Shown: piece by piece, positions 41,855 through 53,359 of the stretch
How positions within the stretch are numbered: the first letter of the stretch is position 1
How the letters are laid out: every line of letters starts with the position of its first letter
Source: Thamnaconus septentrionalis
Taxonomy: Eukaryota > Chordata > Actinopteri > Tetraodontiformes > Monacanthidae
Reading direction: 5' to 3'
Assembly: GCA_009823395.1 (NCBI GenBank)
Contig: CM020510.1
Span: 2,178,773 to 2,242,772, forward strand
Length of the DNA: 64,000 nucleotides
Notes under the pieces: generated by a model
What the model was told of the DNA's origin: nothing
Databases searched by the model: none
The model's input: only the letters and a program-made list of their open reading frames with translations
Program-made: the position numbers and the translations under genes

Positions 41855-42467
41855 ACACTTCCTGTCAGCTGACCACCCACCTGCTGGAGCAGCTCAGGAT
41901 CCCTGTGGTCAGACTGGTTCTCTCCAGCAGCTCCGAGTCTGAGGGGACAGCATCAGTCACTGACTGGACCAGAACCAGAACCAGGACTAGCAACCAGAAC
42001 CAAGACCAGAACAGGTTCTGGTGCCCCACTGGCTCTTAAAGGTGCTTCTGGTTCTGGGTCAATGTGCCATCAGTCAACAAGAAGTGAGTCAGCCCAAACA
42101 GGAAGTTGAGCTTCAGTGATGTACGAACTTCCTGTTTGTAACCACCCACCCCACTCCAAAATGCCAGTCAGTTCTGAACACGTGACTCTCGGTACTGACC
42201 GCCTCTGGGGACCGAACCACGTTTAAACCTTCCAGCAGCAGCGGCTTCCGAGCTCGGTGCTCGGAAGCCGCGGTGCTTCCGGTAACTTAGTTTGAATGGA
42301 CTTCGGCCGACAGAGGTTGGGTTCGGTTCGGCTCTACTTGCGTGTCGTGTCGTACACAAGCGGATGACATCCCGGAACATGGCGTGCTGGTTCCGGTCCC
42401 GACGCTCCAGCTGCCGGACGATGTCCCGCTTCCAGCCGTCCGGGCTCCGGCGGGCTGCCGCGGCCAT
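37603..42467 (-). CDS. atg16l2: Autophagy related 16-like 2
   Basis: ATG16L proteins bind ATG5-ATG12 and place LC3 lipidation on membranes; ATG16L2 is the less active paralogue. Eighteen exons, right to left: 42467-42356, 41938-41881, 41790-41736, 41588-41515, 41428-41177, 40524-40486, 40376-40287, 40198-40145, 39989-39899, 39796-39691, 39610-39540, 39458-39387, 39067-38947, 38440-38335, 38258-38103, 38014-37967, 37878-37777, 37696-37603. Total 1701 nt, 566 residues (human ATG16L2 619). N-terminal ATG5-binding helix: WKRDIVRQLERRD; then YSELLERTSL, a coiled coil (about residues 85-185), a linker, and seven WD40 repeats starting EAHEQGINAVKFSATSDLLATGG and ending VSVDKSRLAVLW. ADGFKCGSDSTKAVF favours ATG16L2 over ATG16L1. 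The intron after exon 41588-41515 needs a GC donor. The stop is TGA at 37603-37605. Confidence 0.93.
38450..38940. repeat. Minisatellite, atg16l2 intron
   Basis: Degenerate AGTCAGAGGTCAGGGGTC-type units with a longer period containing GGTATTGATAACTGTAC. A separate G-rich array of GGGACAGGGGGGGAC units follows at 39070-39225. Confidence 0.85.
40021..40110. repeat. (CA)n microsatellite, atg16l2 intron
   Basis: A pure CA run of about 45 units. Confidence 0.95.
40555..41176. repeat. Minisatellite built on a splice-donor palindrome
   Basis: About 16 units of 37-40 bases, each with GGTGCCTTCAGGTACCTGA and usually GAACAGGTGCATG. The core CAGGTACCTG is a perfect palindrome and the last copy is the real donor of the exon 41428-41177. 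Confidence 0.9.
41651..41706. repeat. (GA)n microsatellite, atg16l2 intron
   Basis: GA run flanked by short GT runs. Confidence 0.95.
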
Positions 42468-43720
42468 GGCGACCTGCTTCCCTCCGCAGAAGGAGCTCTG
42501 AGGTCGGCTTGCCGTTGCCGCTGCGCCCCGCCGAACAACAACAACACCACCACCACCGCCGCCGCCACTTCTTCTACTTCTTAGCTGCCTTGTTTGTTTG
42601 TTTCCCCTTTTCACTCTTTTTCCTGGATTCCTCTCAGGTGGGCGGGACCAGTGAGAGGGAGTCAGCGTCGACCAATCAGGGTCCGCAGTCAGCCCTCCCT
42701 GTTTGTTCGTGAGGAAACAGCGGGACTGTTGTCTGACACACAAACACAGATCAGCCTTGTCTGACGTCACGGCCGTGTTGAAAATGAAAAGATCAGATTG
42801 AGAACAGCTCCTGTTCTGATTAGCTGACACTGAAGCTCCGCCCTCTTGTGGGGGGCGGAGTCACGATGGACAGGACCTTGTTGTTTTTATTTTAGTTTAT
42901 TTGAATTAAAACCATACATTATATAACATATGCATCATTATAAAACATAATACAAAATATCATAAAATACACGACAGTGTCGTAGTGAATACAGTTAAAG
43001 TAAATATTATTCATCAATATTAAAAATGTAAATGCACAATAGAATATTGAGCAGAAAAGAAATAGAGGGACAACTGATGATTCCTTTTTGTCTGTCTTTC
43101 AACCGTCATCTCCTCCTGCAGGACGTCAGGCTACTGAGACAGATCCTGTTTACACAGCACACTGTGGTCTTCTGAAGACCTTGACCCTGGGAGGAGTTTC
43201 CCCCACATCTGGTGAGCTGGAGGTCTGACTGGAGACCAGAGTGGATGAGGCAGCACAAGATGTTTGTCTTTCTCCTGAAGAACCTGGAGGTCAGGAGACC
43301 AATGAACGGTCCAACCTCTGGTGGAGGTCCTCTCATGGAGGTCATCAGAAGTAGGACCTCTGGAGGACGTCCTGTAGAGGAGGAACTTAGGAAGAGGTCC
43401 TCTGGAGGAGGTCCTCAGGATAAGTTCTTATGCTGTAGGTCCTCCGGAGAAGGTCCTCTGGAGGAGGTCCTTCGGAACAACTCAAAGGAAGACGTCTGTA
43501 AATGAAGGAGGCTTTATTGAACACCAGGATGTTACATCATCATTCACACCTCCAGGAGATCTGGATGTTCATGTGACATCACGACCAATGCTGCTCACCA
43601 GCTGGTCAAAAAACACAACAGAAAATAAATCACATGACTTGTATTTACACCGGAGGTTCAGAAGTGTCCAATTGACTGCAGCCCAAATGTCCCACACAGA
43701 GGCCACACCACGAACGCCTC
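42468..43720. other. atg16l2 promoter and wdr74 3' UTR
   Basis: 42468-42850 would contain the atg16l2 5' UTR/promoter. 42880-43080 is AT-rich. 43315-43490 is a tandem array of [19 protein letters not shown] units. TTTATT at 43513-43518 is an AATAAA on the minus strand, about 200 bases beyond the wdr74 stop, and fits as its poly(A) signal. Confidence 0.65.
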
Positions 43721-45121
43721 TCACTCCGTCGTCGTCGTCAGCTTCTTCTTCTTCTTCTTCTTCTTCTGTCCCTCTGCTTCTTCGCTCGTCTTCCTCTTGG
43801 CCGTCTCGTCCACCTGCTCCATGTTGTCCCAGACCTCGTCGCCACTCAGCTCCTCCTCCTCCTTTACCTCCTGGGCCCCGCCCACCGCCGCCGCCCAGCG
43901 CCCCACCTCCTCCAGGGGCGCAGTGGCCAGCAGCAGGCAGTTGAGGCGGGACTTGAGGTAGACCTTGTGCACCAGCCGACGGTCCTCCAGGCTGTGGATG
44001 CGGAGGAAGCGGTCCAGGCCGCAGGAGGCCACCAGGGGCTGCGAGGCGTGGCACTGCAGGCCTCGCACGCCGCCCGACAGCCCCTTCAGGCAGCCGCACA
44101 CCACGCCGCCCTTCCTCAGGTCCAGCAGGGCGATCTGGCCCTGGGTGTTCCCTACCGCCACCTTGTGGCCGTCAGCGGGCAGCGACATGGCCGTCAGCGG
44201 GTGTTCGCCGAACTGCAGCTCCAGGACGGGCCGGCGCTGCGGGGTGGACGGGTCGAAGACGTGCACCTGCGGAGGGGGCGGGGACAAACAGGAAGTGATG
44301 TCACTGCGGTGTCAAAAATGTGGCAGCAGTTCCCAGCGTGACCACAGGGGGGTGGCAAAGACTTCTGCACTAGAGAAAATACGGATATCCATATTTCCTT
44401 CTATACAACACAGACAAACAAGGTTCGAGAGGAAATCTTACATCACTGAACGTGTCTGTCTGTCTTTATATTCCATGTATTCATTGAAGATGGAAGTTCT
44501 CACTCCACCTACCTGGTGGTAACCTGTGCACGTGACCACCCGTTCCGAGTCCGGGATGAAGGCCATGTCCTTCACCCAGTGCGGCCGCCGCAGGTCCAGC
44601 CAGTCGTCCCGCAGGTTCTTGGCGGTGAAGAGGGGCCGCTCTGGCCGCTCCAGGTCCCAAATCTTCAGGCCGTTCTCCTTGCCACCGGTGGCCACGCGGT
44701 GGCGCTGCAGCGGGCTCTGCCGCATCCTGCTCACGTTCTTGCCGGCGTCGAGCTCCGCCACCGGGCCGCGGCTGTCCTCCCTCCACACGCGCACTGCGCC
44801 GCGCTCCACGCAGGTGACCAGCGACGAATCGCTCAGTGCCGCCAGCCCGGCGAAGCAGCCCTCCTCCGGCTCCCCGCAGCGCCGGCTGTCGGTGAACACG
44901 CCCTTGTCGGTGCTGAAAGTCCGGACGGTTCCGTCCACGGCGCCCAGCAGCAGCTCGCTCTCCGCCGGGTCGCCCCAGCTCAGCACCCGGACCTCCTGGT
45001 CGCGGCTCAGCTGGCTCGTGTTGCAGAAGTTAAAGGCCTGTTTCCGGGCCACGCTGACCCCCTTCAGGATGCCGGTCTCGGAACCGAGCCACACCGAACA
45101 CAGCCGACTGCTGTCTCCCAT
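43721..45121 (-). CDS. wdr74: WD repeat-containing protein 74
   Basis: WDR74 (yeast Nsa1) is a nucleolar WD40 protein that works with the AAA ATPase NVL on pre-60S ribosomal particles. Two coding exons: 45121-44513 and 44266-43721, total 1155 nt, 384 residues (human 385). Conserved blocks: WLGSETGILKGVSVARKQA, VATGGKENGLKIWDL, KNLRDDWLDLRRP, VTCTGYHQ at the splice junction, then FDPSTPQRRPVLE, HPLTAM, VGNTQGQIALLDLRKG, and GLQCHASQPLVASCGLDRFLRIH followed by HKVYLKSRLNCLLL. The C-terminus is acidic and then ends in a run of lysines, a likely nucleolar signal. Length and motifs leave little doubt. It is transcribed away from iws1 from a shared intergenic region of about 760 bases. Confidence 0.97.
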
Positions 45122-45878
45122 CGCGCCGAACCTTGAGGAAGCCAAACAGAAACTTCGTAATACCACAGGCTCAACACGCGTCTTCCTCCGGACTCAGCGT
45201 CGCGCGTCTATGACGTAGCGCGTTGAATTCCAGTTTTTTTTTTTTTTTTTTTTTTTTGGTCACATAATTTACTTAATTATTCATCAATTTTTTTTTGTGC
45301 TGTGGTGTATTTTATATTTTTATCTTGTGTTACTTTATGTTCATGTATGTTGTACTTCAACTAATAAATGATAATGAAGAAGAAGAAGAAGAAGAAGAAG
45401 AAGAAGAAGAAGAAGAAGAAGATTTCCGTAACTATCGGCCCAGGCACGATGGCAACAGCAGGGGGCAGCACTCACGCCTTAGTCTTCCAGTTTGATAATA
45501 TCAAAGACTCAGCAGGCATCTTCCGGAACGAACCGAACAGAACCTGTACAGGACGACAGTCGTCGACTCGCCGAAACCTGAGTTTCCCGTCAAATTCAAA
45601 CAAGAGTTTTGTCGTCCGTGGGTCTTTTTGGCGAGCCTCATAAAAACCAGACGAAGAAGAAAGGAGACGAAAACAAGTGCGTCACCAGAGGGCGACAGCA
45701 CGCATGCGTACATGTTAAAGATCGAGAGAGGCATACCATTTTGGTTGCGGTGCTGAGATTAGCTGCTGCTGCTGCGGTGCGGCGTTCTTTCGCGGCTTTT
45801 GGCGATTTACGACCGAGACAGAGAGAACAGAACCGGTCTGGGACCAGCTGTCAGAGGGGAACCGTCCGTCTGCCACAG
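45122..45878. promoter_or_regulatory. Divergent wdr74/iws1 promoter region
   Basis: The two start codons face away from each other across 757 bases. The interval contains a T-run (45234-45257), an AT-rich block, a (GAA)n at 45376-45421, and a more GC/CpG-containing half next to iws1. No TATA box was recognised. Shared promoter use is inferred from geometry only. Confidence 0.5.
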
Positions 45879-48800
45879 ATGGAAGGAGAAGAGGACGAAT
45901 TCCTGTCCGGGAACCGCTCCGGTACCGAACCGTCGCTCTGCTTTTGTTTCCTGTTCGGCTCGCCAGCGAGCTAACCCTCCTGCTAACATCCGGCTGGCTT
46001 TAATCGTCAGTGTTTACATCAGCAACACAGTGTGTAAAGACACCGACGAGTCCGTGGAAACAGTCGCTTTGTGCCTACTATCGAGTTCAGAGCAGGAGCG
46101 AAACTGAAAAAACGAAAGTGATAGAAAAGGGGAACTTGTTGTGCTCTTAGCGTTAGCTCCACTCCTAGTTAGCCTGGGCTAACGGCGTTAACGTGTGGAT
46201 CAAAGTGTATATATTCAGGCATGACGTCTTCGATCAGGTTATGACTGGTCATCAGTCGCTGATTGACAGGTGATTGGCACTGTTGTGGTTTAATGTTAAG
46301 TGTCTGACTTAGTCCGGATCGTGGCCACTGGCAATCTCTAGTGGCAAGTCAACTTCACAACACACAAAGATAAATCAATCACCGCACACCTGGAGTGCTG
46401 CAGTCAAAACAGTCGAGCGCCGAGTGCTCGATCAGATGCACCACAGGGACCATTCCAACGTTTCCCTGTAGCGTTGTTGGCAGTGATGTAGAGGTTCAAT
46501 AGCGGAGCATCAATGTCCGCGTGTAACACGGCGATGTTCTGCACATCATCAGCATCACTGTGAACGGCAGCAGGAGTCGTTTCCATGGCAACCGACCACG
46601 TGTCTATTGGCTGGTGCTAACTGTCACGTGGCTGCTGTCTCCCCTCTCTTCGTGTGTGTTTGTGTTTGGGATAGATGATGGCAGCGGCACCCCAGTCCAG
46701 GACGAACACCACGGTTCCGAGGAAGAGGAGGAAGAGGCGCTGAGTGAGGGAGGTCGTCGCTCTGAGGTCAGTCAATCAGTCGCCACGTTCACACGATACC
46801 TGAGAAAAACCAATTATTGCCTTCAGTTCGGCGATGACTGGACAACTGACGTGCATGTAAACGCATCAGTCCGGAGTTGGAGAACTCCGATTAAGACACC
46901 TGGACAATGCGATTGGAACTCGGCTTTCTCCTTCGTGTGTATACGCCATAGTCGGAGTTTCATTCTCTGCGTTAACATGACACTCGAGAAAACCAAATTA
47001 TTTCCTTTAGTCTGACTGTAGCTGTGTTTCCATTAGTTTTTCACAAAATAAAAGTGATATTTCCAAAGTTTCGACAAAGTAAAAAGTATAGATAGATTCT
47101 AGATACATGATACAGATGGATAGATACTAGATAGATATATAGATAGAAACTGAACAAATGTACCTGCTGATACATCTGAGACTAGATGGACAGATGGACA
47201 GATGGATGGATGGATGGATGGATAGATGATAGATAGACAGACTCTGACCCTGCAATGATTGATGACATTGCCACGTATTTCAGCGCACTTCTGAAAAGCA
47301 CCCGGTTGCCCGCACCGCCCCCTGGTGGTGGTGAGGACAGGCACACTTACTGTGATGGCCGCGCTGCAGACGCTGTCGGTGTGAATGAGGGGGTGAGAGT
47401 TCATGTCTCACTGGGAGTGGGCGGCTGTCTCGGCAGGACGAGGGCAGTCACCAGGGAGACGCCGACGACGCCATGGAGACCAGCGGGGGGGGCGCGGCCG
47501 ACAGCGACTCGGAGGCGGAGGGTCGCAGAGGGCGGAGCGACTCTGAGGACGAGGCTCCCGGCCCCGCCCACAGCGAGGACGAGGACGAGTCGCCGGTCAA
47601 AGCCAGAACCTCAGACGCAGAGGAGGAGGAGGGTGAGGGGGCGGGGCGGTCGCCACCCTCCAATCGGAGGGCGAGCAGCTCAGACGTGGAGGGCGGGGCC
47701 AGAGCGGCTGCCGACACGGATTCTGACAACGAGGACGCCAAAGGAACGGCGGCGGCGGCCAACGCCGACAGCGACTCTGACAGAGAAACGACGGCGAGAC
47801 GCAAGAGGACAGAGCTGGACTCGGAAGATGAGGAGGCGGGGGACAAGGGGGAGGAGCCAGAGGCAGGGGGAGGGAAGTGGAAGGCAGTGATGCAGTCGGA
47901 CAGCGAGGACGAGGAGGAGGAGGGGAGGAGGAAGACTGCGGCAAGAAAGGAGGAGCGTCAGGAGGAGGAGGAGGCAAAGGACAGCGAAGATGAGACGCCA
48001 GGTAGGAAGGAGGAGCTGGCGGCTAGCAACTACAGCTGGCGGCTAGCAACTACAGCTGGGGGCTAGCAACTACAGCTGGGGGCTAGCAACTACAACTACA
48101 TCCAATCACTAACAACTGAAACTGATTGGTTGCTTGTTTGTGCAGTGAAGAGGAAGAAGGCCATCCTGTCAGACAGCGAGGACGAGGAGGCAGCCGACAC
48201 ACCAGGTGAGTCCCCCCCCCGTCACATTCTGGGGGCATGGCCTGCTGCAGTTGGGGGCGTGGCCTTCACCCTACCTGTCTCTGCCCCTCCCCCCCAGCTG
48301 TGAAGCGGAGTCGGGCGGTGTCGGACGACGACGACGACAACTCAGACGGCGACGGTGGCGCCGGCAGTCCAGGTCCCGACCGCAGCCTGGCGGCCAAGCT
48401 GAGGGAGCTCGGCTCCGACAGCGGCAGCGAGGACGGCGACGCGGCGGCGGCGGAGGGGGAGGCGGCGGGGAAGAAGGACGAGAAGGCGCTGTTTGGCAGC
48501 GACAGCGACTCTGGAGACGACAACCAGGAGGAGTGAGTCGCCTCCACCAGGAGGCCCCCCCATTGGCCCCTCCCACTGTCTCTCTCTCTGATTGGCCCCT
48601 CCCACTGTCTCTCTCTCTGATTGGCCCCTCCCACTGACTCTCTCTCTGATTGGTCCGTCCGCCTGCTGCAGGAAGATGATCGCCGACATCTTCGGAGAGT
48701 CTGGAGACGAGGAGGAGGAGGAGTTCACGGTGAGCACCGGGGTGGTCTCCGCCTCTTTCTCCACCCCTCACCGCCACCTCCCTCTCCCCCGCTCTAAACA

Positions 48801-49625
48801 GACTCCACCCCCTCCCCCCTCCTCCCCCTCAGGGCTTCAACCAGGAGGACCTGGACGCCGACAGGAAGGAGTCGCGGCCGCCGCAGAGGCCTCAGCAGGA
48901 CGACGACTCCGACTCCGACGAGGGCGTCGGCCACGGCGGACAGGAGTGAGCGCCGCCACCAGCGGCACCATGGGTCGAAGGTCAAGGTCGTAGCACTGAC
49001 TCTCTGTGTGTGTGTGTGTGTGTGTGTGAGCAGCACCAGCTTCATGTCGGACTTTGACATCATGCTGGCCAAGAAGAAGGCCATGAGCAGCAAGAAGAGG
49101 AGGCACCGCGACGGAGGGACCTTCATCAGCGACGCCGACGACGTGGTCAGCGCCATGATCACCAAGATGACCGAGGCCGCCGAGGTCGGGACCCCCCCCC
49201 CTCTTCCCCCTCCCGAACACCGCACCCTCCCACCCCACTCCGAAGCTGACTGTCTGCCCCGCCCCCTCCACAGGAGGACCGGACGCTGAACGCAGCCAAG
49301 AAGCCGGCGCTGAAGAAACTGACCCTGCTGCCGCACGTCGTCATGCACCTCAAGAAGTGAGCTGTCCTGGGCTTTGTTTTCCACCAGTGGGGGGCGCTGC
49401 AGGCTGCTCTAACCCCGCCCCCTCGCTGCTGTGTCCCTCAGGCAGGACCTGAAGGAGACGTTCATCGACAGCGGCGTGATGACGGCCATCAGGGAGTGGA
49501 TCAGCCCGCTGCCCGACAAGTCGCTGCCGGCCCTGAGGATCAGAGAGGAGCTGCTGCGGATCCTCATGGAGGTCAGAGGTCAGGGGGTCGGGGGAGTCGG
49601 AGGAAGGGAGCAGAACCAGGTGCTG

Positions 49626-49666
<41 letters not shown>

Positions 49667-50561
49667 CTGCCCAGCGTGAGCCAGGAGACCCTGAAGCACA
49701 GCGGCATCGGCCGGGCCGTCATGTTCCTCTACAAACACCCCAAAGAGTCGCGCAGCAACAAGGACCTGGCGCTCAAGCTCATCAGTGAGGCCCCGCCCAC
49801 TCGCCACCTGGCCCCGCCCACTCACCCAGCTAGCCCTGACTCTGTGTGTGTGTGTGACTCTCAGACGAGTGGTCGCGGCCCATCTTCGGCCTCACCTCCA
49901 ACTACAAGGGGATGACGAGGGAGGAGCGCCAGCAGAGGGACCTGGAGCAGCAGATGCCTCAGAGGCGGCGCCTCAGGTGAGGCTCCGCCCACCACACACA
50001 CACACACACACACACAGAGTTCCTGCTGCTTCCTCCTTCACTTCCTGTCCCCCCTCCCCCACCCACCAGCACGCCTCAGAAGGTGGAGCGGGCCGAGGAG
50101 CCCGACGTCTTCTCCCCACCCTGCAGGTTGAGTCTGAGCATGGCGTGATGTGCTCTGCTCTGATTGGTCCAAACCCCCGCACCGTGGGAAGGCGCAATTA
50201 CCCACAATGCACCAATGGGTTTTCTTCTCTGTGTCTTGACTGTCGCTGGGGGGAGGGGTAAATCCCCGGAAAACTAACAGTGTGAACGCATCGTGGCGGC
50301 GACGCAGGCCGGCCTGCCTTCCCTGCAGCGCCCCCTCCTGGTTTGGTTTCGCCGATGTAACACGCTAACCCCCAATTCACACCGAGAGCGTCTGCGGGGC
50401 GTTCACAGCTCTGCAGCAGCCCTTTAAAGTCAGCGTGCGAGTTCACACCACCAGGGGGCGGTGCAGGCGTGAAACCAACGACTAAAGCCGCTCTGGAAAA
50501 AACACATGGTGGGGTCACGGCGTCAATCAGGTAGAATTATTCAGTATCTATCTATCTAGTG

Positions 50562-50593
<32 letters not shown>

Positions 50594-53359
50594 GTGTCTA
50601 TCTATCTATCTAGTATCTGTCTATCTAGTATCTATCTAGTGTCTATTTATCTATCTAGTGTCTATCTATCTATCTAGTGTCTATCTATCTATCTAGTGTC
50701 TATCTATCTATCTATCTATCTAGTGTCTATCTATCTATCTATCTATCTAGTGTCTATCTATCTATCTAGTGTCTATCTATCTATCTATCTATCTAGTGTC
50801 TATCTATCTATCTATCTATCTGTATCTATCTATCTAGTATCTGTCTATCTAGTGTCTATCTATCTATCTATCTATATCTATCTATCTAGTATCTGTCTAT
50901 CTAGTATCTATCTAGTGTCTATTTATCTAGTATCTATCTATCTAGTGTCTATCTATCTACCTATCTATCTATATCTATCTATCTAGTATCTATCTAGTAT
51001 CTATCTAGTATCTATCTATCCAGTATCTATCCAGTGTCTATCCAGTGTCTATCCAGTGTCTATCCAGTGTCTATCCAGTATCTATCCAGTATCTATCCAG
51101 TATCTATCCAGTATCTATCCAGTATCTATCTATCCAGTATCTATCTATCCAGTGTCTATCCAGTGTCTATCCAGTGTCTATCCAGTGTCTATCCAGTGTC
51201 TATCCAGTGTCTATCCAGTGTCTATCCAGTATCTATCCAGTATCTATCCAGTATCTATATCCAGTGTCTATCCAGTGTCTATCCAGTGTCTATCCATCTA
51301 TCCATCCTCAGGTGTATCAGCAGGTAGAATCGTTCAGGCAAGGAAGTCGATGATGTGAAAACTTGGTGGCTCCGGTTGATTTTCATCATCATATTCAATC
51401 TGACTGTATTTAGTGTTTCTATGCGCTGCTGCATTTTATTGTGAAACATCGACACGACGTGTCGACTTCAACGCCGGTCAGTTCGGCCGTTAAACAGTAC
51501 AGCAGATTTCACTTTAAATCTGACACTATAATGAACTAAATGCAGATAAAGTTTAAACGGCTGCATTTTGTCTGCTACCAGCGGTTTGCTTTATCATTAT
51601 TTTTCTTTTTTCCCCCCAGCGATACTGAGACGCAGCTCAGGCAGGAGTTTTCTTTGACTGTTGTTTTCTTTGAATACGCCCGAAACGTTTGGTGCGAGAG
51701 GGCACGAAGCGGTTTCCTGCGTCGCAGACGCTCTTGGTGTGAATCAGCCTTGACGGCTACGTGCTAGCATGCTAACGAGGTTAGCCGAGCGGTGCGCCGA
51801 TCCTGACTTCCTGCTTCCTGTCTGCAGCTCAGGAGGCCAGACGCCTCGCAGGGACCTGGAGAAGCAGCTGACCGGGGAGGAGAAGTGAGTGGCCGCTCGC
51901 ACAGCACAGCGCCCCTGCTGGCTAGCCCCTGCTAAAGCCAATGCTAATCGCTGCTCTCGCCCTCCACAGAGCGCTGCGACCCGGCGACCCCGGCTTCTGT
52001 GCCAGAGCCCGCGTCCCCATGCCCTCCAACAAAGACTACGTGGTCCGGCCCAAATGGAACGTGGAGGTGGAGTCCAGCCGGGTGAGTGGAGGAGGGGGGC
52101 GGGGCCTCGGGGAGAGGAGGAAGGGAGGCTGGGGGAGGCGGGGTCCCGCAGTGCAGTGCCACTGAAGACCACTGAAGACCACCTGAACCGAGTGCGTCAG
52201 CGCCGTTCCAGCCAACCAGGAAGTGAGATCGCTGAAGCTAAGCTGTGATTGGTCCTTCCCCCTCTACTGTAGAGCGGCTGTAAGAAAGGCCTCAGCCGGC
52301 TGGAGAAGCACAAGCGCCGCTTCGCCGAGCAGCGGAAAATGAAACGGCCGCAAGGCGCCGTCAAGATCAGCGTAGAGGGCAACAGGATGCCCCTGTAGTT
52401 CCTGCTGCCGGCCTGCAGGGGGCAGTAAGTCCTGCATGGTGGTGGACGGCGGAGAGCCGTTGGCCTGTCAGAGCTGTCGCCACGGGGTTATTATCGCAGT
52501 AACTTGACTTGCAAATGCGGATCTTAAATCGAGTTGCGCGTTTGCAACTAATTTTGCTCCAATAATGCCACCGTACTTAGCCTTCCTCCAGGCACGCTAA
52601 CACTCATGCTAACCCATGGCAGGTGAACCCTGAACCTGTTGCCGGGCAGACTGGGGCTCAGGTGATTGGGGGCGGGGCCAGTTTGTCATTTGAAATTTGT
52701 ATTAATTTTTTATTATTTTTTTAATCATTATTATTTTAATTATTATTGTTGTTATTATCCACCATTGTATTTTAGCGGAGTTATTTAGTTTTAACTCCAG
52801 TGCTTCCTCGCTGGCTACGGGTGCGCCTCTACACTGGGTGGGGTGTCATCATCCTGGATGATGCCCCCTGGTGGCTGTTTCCTCTTATGGTTCCTCAGTG
52901 CCTTGCCATATTTTTCTTTTATTACTGAGTGTTTCTGTGGTGTGGGGGGAGTGATAACTCGTGTGCGTTTTAATTGACTACAGCACTTCAGTTGAATGTT
53001 GTTGTTTTTTTTTAATCTTTATTTTTATTTTACTTTTTATTTTGTCAAACACCTTGGGTTGCATTTTATGAATGCAAGGTGCTATACAAATAAACTTTGA
53101 TTGATTGATTGATTGGGGAGGCGGGGCCGGTTTGCAGTGACTCACCCTGGTGCGTGGCTAACCAGCAGGTTTGTCTTGAAGCAGGCCACCATGTGACTGT
53201 GTGTGTGTGTGTGTGTGCGTGCGCCCCCTGCAGGGTGCGGTGAAGAAGGGTCTGTCCCGTGTCGATAAGCAGATGAGGAGGTTCGCCGACATCCGCCGCC
53301 TCACCAAGCCGGGCCACGCCGTCAAGATCAGCGTGGAGGGGAACCGCATGCCGCTCTGA
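45879..53359 (+). CDS. iws1: IWS1 transcription elongation factor (SPT6 interactor)
   Basis: IWS1 bridges SPT6 and elongating RNA polymerase II and couples transcription to mRNA export and H3K36 methylation. Exons: 45879-45921, 46675-46766, 47437-48001, 48146-48205, 48298-48532, 48672-48729, 48833-48945, 49034-49184, 49274-49356, 49442-49571, 49667-49784, 49865-49976, 51828-51884, 51970-52081, then either 52273-52398 or 53234-53359. Either form gives 2055 nt, 684 residues (human IWS1 819). The N-terminal third is low-complexity acidic Ser-Asp-Glu repeats; [20 protein letters not shown] is the conserved SPT6-binding motif; the TFIIS N-terminal domain runs from about [19 protein letters not shown] through [20 protein letters not shown] to NEWSRPIFG; then [14 protein letters not shown] and [16 protein letters not shown]. 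Two in-frame last exons are an unusual feature. AATAAA lies at 53923-53928. Confidence 0.96.
50070..50126 (+). CDS. iws1: Candidate in-frame cassette exon of iws1
   Basis: A pyrimidine-rich tract and CACCAG precede, and GTTGAG follows, a 57-nt open segment encoding [18 protein letters not shown]. Its phase (2 to 2) matches both neighbours, so inclusion keeps the frame. It is not part of the human protein as known to me, and it may simply be an open intronic stretch. Confidence 0.4.
50140..51760. other. Large iws1 intron segment with inverted GACGC/GCGTC ends
   Basis: The intron between 49976 and 51828 holds the TATC array, flanked by AATTCACACCGAGAGCGTCTGC near 50374 and its near-complement GTCGCAGACGCTCTTGGTGTG near 51723. 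This suggests termini of a DNA element around the microsatellite. No gene is seen. Confidence 0.45.
50548..51305. repeat. (TATC)n microsatellite, iws1 intron
   Basis: About 750 bases: first CTAT tetranucleotides with regular AGTGT breaks, then an 11-base derivative unit (TATCCAGTGTC). Confidence 0.95.
52273..52398 (+). CDS. iws1: iws1 last exon, proximal copy
   Basis: Acceptor CTGTAG, phase 0, 126 nt including TAG. It encodes [20 protein letters not shown] and ends [14 protein letters not shown], the expected IWS1 C-terminus. Confidence 0.9.
   Translation, partial: SGCKKGLSRLEKHKRRFAEQRKMKRPQGAVKISVEGNRMPL
53041..53117 (+). mobile_element. RTE-like retrotransposon 3' tail
   Basis: GGTGCTATACAAATAAACTTTG followed by (ATTG)n is the 3' end typical of a fish RTE/LINE family. 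It lies between the two iws1 last exons and supplies an AATAAA at 53089-53094. Confidence 0.75.
53234..53359 (+). CDS. iws1: iws1 last exon, distal copy
   Basis: Acceptor CCCCCTGCAG, phase 0, 126 nt including TGA. It encodes [20 protein letters not shown] and ends [13 protein letters not shown]. It resembles the human C-terminus (DKQMRKFTDIRK) more closely than the proximal copy does. Confidence 0.9.
   Translation, partial: GAVKKGLSRVDKQMRRFADIRRLTKPGHAVKISVEGNRMPL

Noticed and set aside
37603..42467. Assignment as atg16l1
   Set aside because: ADGFKCGSD and the linker/WD40 wording fit ATG16L2 better, and the position near arrb1 agrees with human 11q13.4.
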